Assembly (NCBI GenBank): GCA_030431185.1
Contig: JAUIJO010000084.1
Coordinates: forward strand, 1 to 11,835
Direction: 5' to 3'
Source: Gammaproteobacteria bacterium
GTDB lineage: Bacteria; Pseudomonadota; Gammaproteobacteria; Xanthomonadales; Xanthomonadaceae
Length of the DNA: 11,835 nt
Shown: positions 1 to 5,647 of the stretch, one piece after another
Numbering within the stretch: position 1 is the stretch's first letter
Layout of the letters: each line of letters starts with the position of its first letter
Program-made: the position numbers and the translations under genes
Notes under the pieces: model-generated
Seen by the model: only the letters and a program-made list of their open reading frames with translations
The model's database searches: none
What the model was told of the DNA's origin: nothing

Positions 1-117
1 GAGGACAGTGATACGCCCGCCCAGGTCAAGACCGCGGTGTCGGGTTACCTGCCCAAGGTCAAGGCGCAGCACGACCTCATGCGCGATCGCAAATGGGCCA
101 TGAAGGCCGCGCACTGA
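1..117 (+). CDS. C-terminal end of a gene, possibly DUF4142 family (partial)
   Basis: The frame is open from the first base and ends at a TGA at 115-117, leaving 38 residues of a C-terminus. The visible peptide is hydrophilic and helical in character, with a LPKVKAQHDLM stretch followed by a basic tail ending KAAH. The pattern of a Leu-Pro followed by a helix with a spaced His is like the end of DUF4142 proteins (small exported, ferritin-like helical proteins, often in the periplasm or outer membrane). The match is short and from memory. That it is a coding tail is supported by codon phase up to a stop followed by 250 bp without a gene and a strong hairpin. The 5' end lies outside the window, so start, signal peptide and operon cannot be judged. 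Its downstream neighbour is convergent. Confidence 0.6.
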   Translation, partial: EDSDTPAQVKTAVSGYLPKVKAQHDLMRDRKWAMKAAH

Positions 118-272
118 TCCAATGACGCGCCGTGTGTCCGGCGATGGGCGCCGGGACTCGCTCCAGCAGCAATTCCCCGCTTGGCGCCATGCCCCGGGAA
201 CGCCCACGCCACGACCGATGGCGGCCGGTCCGTGATCCCGGACGGCATTGAATCGACACAGGATCAACATCA

Positions 273-300
273 GGACGCCGACCCGCGAGGGTCGGCGTTC
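273..300. terminator. Strong hairpin between convergent genes, likely bidirectional terminator
   Basis: The arms 275-284 (ACGCCGACCC) and 289-298 (GGGTCGGCGT) are perfectly complementary around a GCGA loop. A G-U and a G-C pair extend the stem to 273-300. It lies between the rightward gene ending at 117 and the leftward gene ending at 368, so it could end transcripts from both sides. Neither side has a long T tract, only short T-containing sequence, so termination efficiency is uncertain. The rest of 118-367 shows nothing I can call. Confidence 0.6.
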
Positions 301-367
301 CTGCGTTGCGGGATGCAAGTGCCGGGCGCCCGCATTGGATCGCGCGCGCGGGGACCCGTCGCGCGAA

Positions 368-781
368 TCAGTCGTCGCTGATCGGCATCGCTTTGAGGGT
401 GAAGGCACCCAGGGCGTCCTCGCCCGATCCCAGCGAATTGACGCGGACGGTGTAGTCGCCACCGGCGCTCACGCTGGTGACGATCAGGGCGTTGGTGTCG
501 TCGTCGCCACGGTCGTCGTTCTGGGAGACCACCTCGCCATCGGGCCCGAACAGGATCAATACCGGATCGACGTCGTCGGACTTGGCGCTGATGGCGACCA
601 GCTGGTCGGCCTTGAGCACCAGGCGGTAGTCCTGGCTGCGGCCGCCGCCGTCGCTGGGCCGTGCGTTGCGGTCGAAACGGCCTTCGACCGAACGGCCCAT
701 GGCCAGTTCGGTGTCGGCCGCATGGGCCGTGCCGACGGCGAGGACGGAGAGGATGAGGCTGGAAAACAGGGCTGCGCGCAC
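368..781 (-). CDS. Small secreted protein with PPC-like beta-sandwich domain
   Basis: This is a 137-residue exported protein of unknown function. It starts at GTG (779-781), chosen because AAGGAG (787-792 on the plus strand as CTCCTT) sits 5 bases upstream. A signal peptide is clear: MRAA, a hydrophobic core to about residue 17, and an AHA/A cleavage site after residue 21. The mature part (22-137) has the pattern of a bacterial pre-peptidase C-terminal (PPC) domain: a DYRLVLKADQ strand (51-60), DPVLILFGPDG (72-82), a QNDD turn (87-90), then a SVSAGGDYTVRV strand (103-113). PPC domains normally follow secreted peptidases; here the domain stands alone, so it may act as an adhesive or stabilising periplasmic module. 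The mature protein is acidic, with a DDRGDDD run that could bind a cation. Only about 33 bp separate its start from the T tract of the terminator upstream, leaving little room for a separate promoter. Domain assignment is moderately sure; role unknown. Confidence 0.8.
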   Translation of the reverse strand: MRAALFSSLILSVLAVGTAHAADTELAMGRSVEGRFDRNARPSDGGGRSQDYRLVLKADQLVAISAKSDDVDPVLILFGPDGEVVSQNDDRGDDDTNALIVTSVSAGGDYTVRVNSLGSGEDALGAFTLKAMPISDD

Positions 782-813
782 GCGGACTCCTTATCGATGT
801 ATGTCACGAGATG

Positions 814-852
814 AAGAAAAGGCGCGCCCGGCCGGAGAGCCGGGCGCGCCTT
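814..852 (-). terminator. Rho-independent terminator of the methyltransferase-like gene
   Basis: The arms 819-832 and 839-852 form a perfect 14-bp GC-rich stem (AAGGCGCGCCCGGC and its complement) with a 6-base loop. On the minus strand the stem is followed by TTTTCTT (820 to 814). It stands 38 bp past the stop of the leftward gene at 890. This is the best intrinsic terminator in the window. It also lies just upstream of the GTG of the next leftward gene. Confidence 0.85.
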
Positions 853-889
853 CATTATGCGCGCCCTGTTCAGCCAGGGCGGCGCCGGT

Positions 890-1786
890 TCAGGCCGCGG
901 GCTTGCGGAAGCGCAAGGTCATGCGGTCGCTTTCGCCGATCGCCTCGTACTTGCCGGCATCGGCTTCGTCATGGCGGTTGCTGGGCGGCAGCGTCCAGAC
1001 GCCATTCGGATGGTCGGCGGTGTCGTCCGGGTTGGCGTTGACCTCGCTCTTCTCGACGAGTTCGAAGCCCGCTTTCCCGGCCAGTTCGATCACCAGCGCC
1101 TCGGTCATGTAGCCGGACTTCTTCATGGTCTCCAGGTCGGTGCCGGGCCGGGCGCGATGCTCGACCACGCCCAGGGTGCCGCCCGGCTTGAGGACGTCGA
1201 AGAACGCCTGGAAATACGCCTCGCCGTTGTCGTTGTTGACCCAGTTGTGGACGTTGCGGAAGGTCAGCACGGCGTCGGCGGAGCCCGCGGGACCGAACTG
1301 CGGCGCCTTCGGGTCGAACGCGCGCCACTCGGCCTGGTCGTAGGCGGCGGGGGCTGCGGCGACCTTCTCGCGCAGCCTGGCGTTGGCCTTGTCGTAATAG
1401 TCTGAGGCGCCGTCGGCCCAGATCGCGCCGACGTAGTGGCCGCCGTCGCGCAGGTAGGGCGCCAGGATCTCGGTGTACCAGCCGCCGCCGGGGGTGATCT
1501 CGACGACGGTCTGGCCCCGTTCGATACCGAAGAACGCCAGCGTTTCGGCCGGATGCCGCGCGCTGTCGCGGGCGACGTTGGCCGGGTCGCGCCAGTCGCC
1601 GGCGATGACCGTGGCGAGCCTGTCCGCGGGCACGGTGGCGGCGTCGTCCATGGCGTCGTCGGCCGGGGCCGGGGCGGCCTCGGCGGCCGGCGCGCTGGCG
1701 GTGTCGGCGTCGGGCTGCGCGTTGCAGGCGGCGAGGATCGGCAACAGCAGCGCGCTGGCGAGGGCAGTGGTCAGGACACGTTGCAT
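890..1786 (-). CDS. Lipoprotein with class I SAM-methyltransferase fold (COG4798-like)
   Basis: The protein has 298 residues. ATG at 1784-1786 has GGAG 8 bases upstream. The N-terminus is a type II (lipoprotein) signal with lipobox L18-A19-A20-C21. Position +2 is Asn, not Asp, so in Enterobacteria-type sorting it would go to the outer membrane. A low-complexity Ala/Pro/Asp linker (about 23-55) follows, then a Rossmann-like methyltransferase region. VVEITPGGGWYTEIL (94-108) is the SAM motif I equivalent, DAVLTFRNVHNW (171-182) the motif IV strand, and LKPGGTLGVVEHR (199-211) the motif V/VI loop typical of class I enzymes. The layout resembles the 'predicted methyltransferase' group COG4798, many of which I recall carrying signal peptides. 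Export is odd for a SAM-dependent enzyme because SAM is cytoplasmic; the fold may bind another ligand. Substrate unknown. A strong terminator follows; the LysR gene lies 78 bp upstream on the same strand. Confidence 0.85.
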   Translation of the reverse strand: MQRVLTTALASALLLPILAACNAQPDADTASAPAAEAAPAPADDAMDDAATVPADRLATVIAGDWRDPANVARDSARHPAETLAFFGIERGQTVVEITPGGGWYTEILAPYLRDGGHYVGAIWADGASDYYDKANARLREKVAAAPAAYDQAEWRAFDPKAPQFGPAGSADAVLTFRNVHNWVNNDNGEAYFQAFFDVLKPGGTLGVVEHRARPGTDLETMKKSGYMTEALVIELAGKAGFELVEKSEVNANPDDTADHPNGVWTLPPSNRHDEADAGKYEAIGESDRMTLRFRKPAA

Positions 1787-1835
1787 CGGCGGGACTCCAG
1801 TGGACGGGGCGCCCAGCCTACCCCAGCAGGCGCGC

Positions 1836-1853
1836 GCCCGCGCGTGCGCGGGC
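1836..1853 (-). terminator. Weak hairpin after the LysR gene
   Basis: A 7-bp GC stem (1836-1842 with 1847-1853) around a CGTG loop lies 11 bp past the LysR stop, before the methyltransferase gene. There is no T tract, so it may only stall transcription or stabilise a 3' end. LysR and the methyltransferase gene may be co-transcribed. Confidence 0.3.
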
Positions 1854-1864
1854 CTTGCCCAGGC

Positions 1865-2770
1865 TCAGGCAGCCGCGTCGAGGCGCCGGCCGTACTCCAG
1901 CGCCTGCGCATGCAGCCATTCGCGGAAGGCCAGCAGGCCGGTGTGGTCGGCCGAGCGCGGCGGGTAGACCAGGAAGTGGGCGTAGTGGGTCCGCATGCGC
2001 GCATTGCTCAGGCGCACCAGCTGGCCCGACTCGATCAGCAGGCGCGCGCGGGTCAGCCGGCCGAGGCTGACGCCCACGCCACTGGCCGCGGCGCGCGTCA
2101 GGCTCTCGGTATCGTCGAAATTGGCCACATAGCGCTTGGGCGCGGTGCCGCCGAACTCGGCGAACCAGGCCAGCCACTGCTCGTGCCCGTCGTCGGGTTC
2201 GCCCAGCAGGGGCCAGCTGCCCAGTTCGGCCAGGCGCGGCGTGCCGAGGCGGGCGACCAGTTCCGGGCTGGCGACGGGCGCGACCCACTCGTCGAACAGG
2301 TGCTCGCTGACCACGCCCGGCCAATCTCCCTTGCCGATCCGCATGGCGGCGTCGACGTGGCGATCGCGGTCGAAGTCGACGACCGCGGCGGTCGACTGCA
2401 GGTTGATCTGCACCTTCGGGTGGGCCGCGAGGAAGTCTCCCAGGCGGGGAATCAGCCAGGCCGAGGCGACGGAAGGCGTCACGCTGATCGTCAGCACCTC
2501 GTCGTGGCGCGGGCCATACGGTCGCAGCGCCTGTTCCAGCGCTTCCAGGTGCGGTGCGACCCGCGACAGCAGGTGCTGGCCATCGGCGGTGAGCTTGACC
2601 CCGCGCGAGTTGCGCTCGAACAGGCGCCGGTCCAGGCGCTCCTCGAGACCGCGGATCTGGTGGCTGAGCGCACTGACGGTGAGGTGCATCGACTCGGCCG
2701 CGCGGGTCAGGTTGCCGGCGCGGGCGGCGGCGGCGAAACCGAGCAGGGCATGCAGGGGCGGGCGGGCCAA
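1865..2770 (-). CDS. LysR-family transcriptional regulator, GcvA-like
   Basis: The protein has 301 residues, the usual LysR length. It starts at TTG (2768-2770), chosen because GGAGG stands 5 bases upstream, the upstream frame closes at 2825-2827, and the N-terminus MARPPLHALLGFAAAARAGN fits the family. The winged helix-turn-helix is about residues 5-65, with LTRAAESMHLTVSALSHQIRG (21-41) as the helix-turn-helix core and GLEERLDRRLFER following. The rest is a periplasmic-binding-like effector domain (about 92-292). The LTISVTPSVASAWLIPRL stretch and the ending with HFLVYPP are typical of the GcvA subgroup, which includes regulators of glycine cleavage, beta-lactamase and many unrelated targets. 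The effector is unknown. A perfect palindrome 14 bp upstream of the start suggests autoregulation and control of the divergent small gene. The downstream methyltransferase gene could also be a target. Confidence 0.93.
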   Translation of the reverse strand: MARPPLHALLGFAAAARAGNLTRAAESMHLTVSALSHQIRGLEERLDRRLFERNSRGVKLTADGQHLLSRVAPHLEALEQALRPYGPRHDEVLTISVTPSVASAWLIPRLGDFLAAHPKVQINLQSTAAVVDFDRDRHVDAAMRIGKGDWPGVVSEHLFDEWVAPVASPELVARLGTPRLAELGSWPLLGEPDDGHEQWLAWFAEFGGTAPKRYVANFDDTESLTRAAASGVGVSLGRLTRARLLIESGQLVRLSNARMRTHYAHFLVYPPRSADHTGLLAFREWLHAQALEYGRRLDAAA

Positions 2771-2783
2771 GCGATCCTCCAGG

Positions 2784-2800
2784 CTTGAATGAAATTCAAG
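2784..2800. promoter_or_regulatory. Palindrome with T-N11-A geometry, probable LysR operator
   Basis: CTTGAAT-GAA-ATTCAAG is a perfect 7-bp inverted repeat with a 3-base spacer. The pair T2786/A2798 has the T-N11-A spacing expected for LysR regulators. It is AT-rich within GC-rich surroundings and lies 14 bp upstream of the TTG of the LysR gene. A second looser repeat, GTAAA-N8-TTTAC (2811-2828), lies 10 bp further and could be the activation half-site. A poor -10 candidate for the rightward small gene is TATCTT at 2845-2850; no convincing -35 matches it. Confidence 0.6.
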
Positions 2801-2907
2801 GTCGGCTTGCGTAAATGTCGCTTTTTACTGCAACACGGCAGGGATATCTTGCACTCCACCCCACGAAGCTGTCCACGAAGGACGGCCGCAACCACAGGAG
2901 TCCCGCC

Positions 2908-3102
2908 ATGAGTATCTACAAGGATCTGCTGTTCCTGCACGGGCACGTCTTCGACCCCTCGATCCTCGCCGACGTGGTTCCCGCCCCCCCGGCGGAAGCG
3001 CCCGCCGAACCCGCGCGCGCGCCCGCAAGCCGCGCCCGCCGCCCGCGTCCGACCGCGCCGCTCGCCTCCACGCCGGCCGCGCCGCTCGACTGCTGCGCCT
3101 GA
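2908..3102 (+). CDS. Small Pro/Ala-rich protein of unknown function
   Basis: The protein has 64 residues. The ATG at 2908 is preferred over an in-frame ATG at 2815 because AGGAG lies 7 to 8 bases before it (CAGGAGTCCCGCC), while the stretch 2815-2907 is the apparent regulatory region and translates to unlikely protein. Residues 1-24 (MSIYKDLLFLHGHVFDPSIL and on) look folded or amphipathic, with a His-Gly-His. Residues 25-60 are a Pro/Ala/Arg-rich, probably disordered segment. The chain ends in LDCCA, with two adjacent cysteines. There is no signal peptide or clear membrane segment. It is divergent from the LysR gene across a 137-bp region containing a LysR-type palindrome, so it is a likely target of that regulator. 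I do not recognise the family. The HGH plus CC could suggest metal or redox chemistry, but that is a guess. Confidence 0.6.
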   Translation: MSIYKDLLFLHGHVFDPSILADVVPAPPAEAPAEPARAPASRARRPRPTAPLASTPAAPLDCCA

Positions 3103-3130
3103 ACCCGTCCCGCGCCGCCCCGGCGGGCAT

Positions 3131-3145
3131 GGCCCGACGTGGGCC
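3131..3145. terminator. Short hairpin between convergent genes
   Basis: GGCCC (3131-3135), loop GACGT, GGGCC (3141-3145) lies in the 52-bp gap between the rightward small gene (stop at 3102) and the leftward kinase gene (stop at 3155). The stem is short and there is no T tract, so this is a weak candidate for a shared terminator. Confidence 0.25.
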
Positions 3146-3154
3146 CGCACGGCC

Positions 3155-4471
3155 TCAGGCGGCCGGCGCGGGCGCCCGGGGCTGGAAATCCAGCACGGTC
3201 GTGGTGCCCTGGCCATGGTCGGAGGCGATGTGCAGGTTCCAGTCCAGGTGCTCGCAGAGCCGGGCGATCAGGGTCAGGCCGATGCCGCCGCCGTCGTCGC
3301 TGCCGCCCTCGCGGGCCATCCGGGCGTAGATCGCGCTGATCTCCTCCGGGGACATGCCATGGCCCGGGTCTTCGATCACCACCCGGGCCGGTCGCTCCAG
3401 TCGCACGCTGATCCGGCCGCGGTCGCTGTTCTCGATGGCGTTGCGCAGCAGGTTGCCGATCGCCGCCTGCACGATCGGCAAGGGCGCCCGCAGCGATACC
3501 CGGGGCAGGTCGGCCACGTCGATGGCCAGGGCCTTGCCTTCGGCCAGGTGGCGATGCTGGCTGACGATCTCGGGCAGGAGCGCGTCCAGGTCGATCCGCT
3601 CGGACGTGTCCGACAGGCGCGCGGGGTCCTTGGCCAGCACCAGCAGCAGGGACACCAGTTGTTCCACTTCGCGGGCGGTGCGCTGGATGCGTTCGAGCTG
3701 GCCCCGCGTGGCGTCCGGCACGCCGGGTTCGCGCGCTGCCAGGGTGGCGGCGCCCGCGATCACCGCGATCGGCGTGCGCAGCTCATGGCTGGCCTGGTTG
3801 ATGAACCCGCGCTCGCGCTCGACGAAGCGGGCATTGCGGTCGAGGAAGTTGTTGAAGGCATCGCCGATGACGGCGACTTCGTGGCTGGCATGCGCAGGCA
3901 CGGGCACGCGCTGGCCGGGCCGGTCCGGTTCGATCGCGCCGATGCGCTCGGCGATGGTGTCCAACGGTCGTGTCAGGCGGGCCACGATCCAGCCGATCGC
4001 GCACGTCGCCAGCAGCAGCGTGGTCAGTGCAGCGGCGATGATCACCGCCGCCAGCTCGCGTTCGCGGGCCTCCAGCGGCTCGGCGTCGAGGGCGAGCATC
4101 ACCGGGCGGTCGTCGACGTCGCGCACCAGCAGGACGGTGTCGCGCCCCTCGACCAGGATGTCGTCGTGCAGGCCCGGGCCGTACCCCGTCAGCGTGGGGG
4201 GGATCGGCTTGCCCTCCGGTCCGCCATACAGGGCGATGTTGTCGGAATCCACCCAGCGGTACCCCGGCTCGTCCCGGTAACGCGCCAGCAGGTGGTCCAG
4301 CTCGCCATCGAGCAGCGTCTTCCAGACGATGCGCTCGACATACTCGTTGACCACCAGTCCCTGGAAGATCACCGCCACCGACAGCACCGCCATCGAGGCG
4401 ACCACGGCCAGCAGGATCTTGTTGCGCAGGCGGGCCCGACGCCAGGCGGGGGCGGGCGATTCAGCGGCCAT
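3155..4471 (-). CDS. Sensor histidine kinase, ColS/PmrB-like
   Basis: The protein has 438 residues. The start is ATG 4469-4471, with GGGGAGG (4478-4484) 6 bases upstream. It overlaps the response regulator gene's end by 11 bp, so the two are probably translationally coupled; the longer open frame to 4633 runs inside the regulator gene and is rejected. Layout: transmembrane helix 1 at about 19-39, a periplasmic sensor loop at about 40-138, transmembrane helix 2 at about 139-163, HAMP at about 161-215, and a DHp domain with H-box SHELRTP (228-234, phospho-acceptor His229). The catalytic domain has N-box NLLRNAIENS (340-349), G1 DPGHGM (368-373) and G2 GGGIGL (394-399). All motifs are intact. 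The small sensor loop resembles ColS/PmrB-type kinases that sense metals or envelope damage. An ExxE at 131-134 and another at 134-137 lie just outside helix 2; ColS uses an ExxE for iron/zinc sensing, but the alignment here is unproven. Confidence 0.92.
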   Translation of the reverse strand: MAAESPAPAWRRARLRNKILLAVVASMAVLSVAVIFQGLVVNEYVERIVWKTLLDGELDHLLARYRDEPGYRWVDSDNIALYGGPEGKPIPPTLTGYGPGLHDDILVEGRDTVLLVRDVDDRPVMLALDAEPLEARERELAAVIIAAALTTLLLATCAIGWIVARLTRPLDTIAERIGAIEPDRPGQRVPVPAHASHEVAVIGDAFNNFLDRNARFVERERGFINQASHELRTPIAVIAGAATLAAREPGVPDATRGQLERIQRTAREVEQLVSLLLVLAKDPARLSDTSERIDLDALLPEIVSQHRHLAEGKALAIDVADLPRVSLRAPLPIVQAAIGNLLRNAIENSDRGRISVRLERPARVVIEDPGHGMSPEEISAIYARMAREGGSDDGGGIGLTLIARLCEHLDWNLHIASDHGQGTTTVLDFQPRAPAPAA

Positions 4472-5162
4472 GGGCGGCCTCCCCGGAATCGCCGGGCACC
4501 GCGATCCGGTAGCCGACCCGCGGCAGGGTCTGGATGAGCTTGGTGTCGAACGGGCCATCCACGCTGCGGCGCAGCTCGTAGACATGGGATCGCAGCATGT
4601 CGCCGTCGGGCGGTTCGTCGCCCCACAGCGCATGCTCCAGTCGCTCGCGTGACACCGCCGCCGGGCTGGCCTCCATCAGCGCCGCCAGCAGTTTCCGGCA
4701 GGCCGGATACAGGTGGACCGCATGCCCGCCGCGCGTGGCCTCGAGCGTATCCAGGTCGAGCCGCAGGTCGCCCACCTCCAGCACGCGTCGCCGCGCGCGG
4801 CCCCGTGCCCGCAGCACGAGAGCTTCCAGGCGTATCTCCAGCTCGGCCAGTTCGAAGGGTTTGGTGAGGTAGTCGTCGGCCCCGGCCCGGAAGCCGGTGA
4901 TCTTGTCGGGAAGCTCGTCGCGTGCGGTCAGCATCAATACCGGCACGTCGCGCCCGGCCTCGCGCAGCGCGCCGACGACCGCGGGGCCGTCCATGCGCGG
5001 CAGCATCCAGTCGAGCACGATCGCGTCGAAGGCCTGGGTCACCGCCAGGTGCAGGCCGGTCACCCCATCGGGCGCGGCATCGAGCTCATGGCCGCGTGCC
5101 TCGAAGTAGTCGAAGAGGTTGGCCATCAGGTTCCGGTTGTCTTCCACCACCAGCAGGCGCAT
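4461..5162 (-). CDS. OmpR/PhoB-family response regulator, ColR/PmrA-like
   Basis: The protein has 233 residues, the standard length. The ATG at 5160-5162 gives the normal start MRLLVVEDN; the open frame continues to 5621 but only as GC-rich non-protein sequence. Shine-Dalgarno is poor (only GGA 7 bases upstream). The receiver has the acidic pair E7-D8, phospho-acceptor D51 in VLDWMLP, T79 in LMLTARD and K101 in TKPF. The output is a winged-helix DNA-binding domain (about 127-223) ending with SHVYELRRSVD and LIQTLPRVGYRI, as in OmpR/PhoB regulators. The N-terminus (EDNRNLMANLFDYFE, GLHLA) reminds me of ColR. It is first in a two-gene leftward operon with its kinase. It is divergent from a PAP2 phosphatase and eptA-like gene, a typical ColR/PmrA regulon. 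Paired direct repeats in the divergent region are its probable binding sites. The leader before its ATG would be unusually long. Confidence 0.92.
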   Translation of the reverse strand: MRLLVVEDNRNLMANLFDYFEARGHELDAAPDGVTGLHLAVTQAFDAIVLDWMLPRMDGPAVVGALREAGRDVPVLMLTARDELPDKITGFRAGADDYLTKPFELAELEIRLEALVLRARGRARRRVLEVGDLRLDLDTLEATRGGHAVHLYPACRKLLAALMEASPAAVSRERLEHALWGDEPPDGDMLRSHVYELRRSVDGPFDTKLIQTLPRVGYRIAVPGDSGEAAHGR

Positions 5163-5288
5163 CGAGGTGTCCAGGGCATCAGGGGAGTACAGCGGTCGCC
5201 GGGCGGGGGCACGCGCGGCCGCGGCGCCGTGCCGGTCGATCGGCGACCCGAGGATGAGCCCCGGGGCGCGGCGCTGCAACCGGCTGCG

Positions 5289-5331
5289 AAGACGCGTCGC
5301 GTCTTGCCTCGCGCCGGGAAAAGTCCCGGCG
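5289..5331 (-). other. Two adjacent hairpins in the putative regulator leader
   Basis: AAGACGC-GTC-GCGTCTT (5289-5305) and an 8-bp stem (5312-5319 with 5324-5331, AAAG loop on the plus strand) lie 6 bp apart. If leftward transcription begins near 5449, both would sit in a 5' leader of almost 290 bases ahead of the regulator ATG. There is no T tract or start-codon masking to show a mechanism. The 3-base loop of the first would open to a larger one in RNA. Confidence 0.35.
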
Positions 5332-5455
5332 GACAGGCGCGCCTCGATGCATCCCAAGCGGTCCTCGCCCCCATCGAGCGACGGAACCGGGTCTCGCGTC
5401 GCGGAGGCGAGCGGGCGCGCGTGCACCGGTCCGGTCCGACGACGTCGATGCGCAC

Positions 5456-5461
5456 AGTGTA
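5456..5461 (-). promoter_or_regulatory. Candidate -10 element for the two-component operon
   Basis: On the minus strand this reads TACACT, matching 4 of 6 bases of the -10 consensus. No -35 hexamer lies at 17 bp. Instead a direct-repeat pair begins 11 bp upstream (5473-5491), the layout of promoters activated by OmpR/PhoB-type regulators bound over the -35 region. The transcript would start near 5449. Confidence 0.4.
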
Positions 5462-5472
5462 GGACGAGGCGT

Positions 5473-5491
5473 GTCGGAAGCACGTCGGAAC
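5473..5491 (-). promoter_or_regulatory. Direct-repeat box facing the regulator gene (probable autoregulatory site)
   Basis: The plus strand reads GTCGGAAG (5473-5480), CAC, GTCGGAAC (5484-5491): 7 of 8 bases repeated with an 11-bp period. Read toward the regulator gene it is GTTCCGAC-N3-CTTCCGAC followed 11 bp later by TACACT. OmpR/PhoB-family regulators bind head-to-tail dimers at such 11-bp-period repeats. The regulator gene next door is of that family, so autoregulation is the natural inference. Confidence 0.6.
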
Positions 5492-5572
5492 GGTTCGGGC
5501 GGTGACGCGGGCGTGCGCGTGCCGCGCACCCGGCAGCCGCGACGCCGGGGCGATTAACGCCAAGCGAATGGG

Positions 5573-5591
5573 CTTCCGACCGTTGTCCGAC
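5573..5591 (+). promoter_or_regulatory. Direct-repeat box facing the PAP2/eptA-like operon
   Basis: The plus strand reads CTTCCGAC (5573-5580), CGT, TGTCCGAC (5584-5591), again with an 11-bp period and on the opposite strand to the other box. Eleven bp further, GAGGAT (5603-5608) could serve as a weak -10 (3 of 6 bases). A transcript start near 5615 would leave about 33 bases before the ATG at 5648. The shared half-site and identical spacing argue that the same regulator drives both operons. Confidence 0.55.
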
Positions 5592-5647
5592 ATCGCGGCC
5601 GCGAGGATGGCGCCCATCCACGCTCCAGCGCCCTTGTCCGAACCGGA

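Larger units (their letters stand above)
5163..5647. other. Long divergent regulatory region without a gene
   Basis: This 485-bp stretch separates the leftward regulator gene from the rightward PAP2 gene. I find no convincing gene in it; the open frames crossing it look like GC-driven shadows. It contains two hairpin-forming repeats (5289-5331), a leftward -10 candidate (5456-5461) and two pairs of 11-bp-period direct repeats (5473-5491 and 5573-5591). A further copy of TTGTCCGA is at 5634-5641, just before the PAP2 start; the same octamer occurs at 5583-5590. Confidence 0.7.

Noticed and set aside
118..272. Short minus-strand frames opposite the convergent intergenic region
   Set aside because: They lack ribosome sites and protein-like composition, and lie between two gene ends with a terminator-like hairpin.
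1436..2788. A 450-codon plus-strand frame opposite the methyltransferase and LysR genes
   Set aside because: Both minus-strand genes have clear domain motifs; the plus frame has none.
3215..4537. A 440-codon plus-strand frame opposite the kinase gene
   Set aside because: The kinase motifs on the minus strand are intact, and the plus frame is Asp/Gln/His-rich shadow sequence.
4472..4633. Extension of the kinase gene upstream into the regulator gene
   Set aside because: The extension is Ser/Arg/Cys-rich, lies inside the DNA-binding domain of the regulator, and a good ribosome site precedes the ATG at 4471.
5163..5621. N-terminal extension of the response regulator
   Set aside because: Receiver domains start at the MRLLVVED strand. 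The upstream translation is low-complexity, and the region holds promoter-like repeats.
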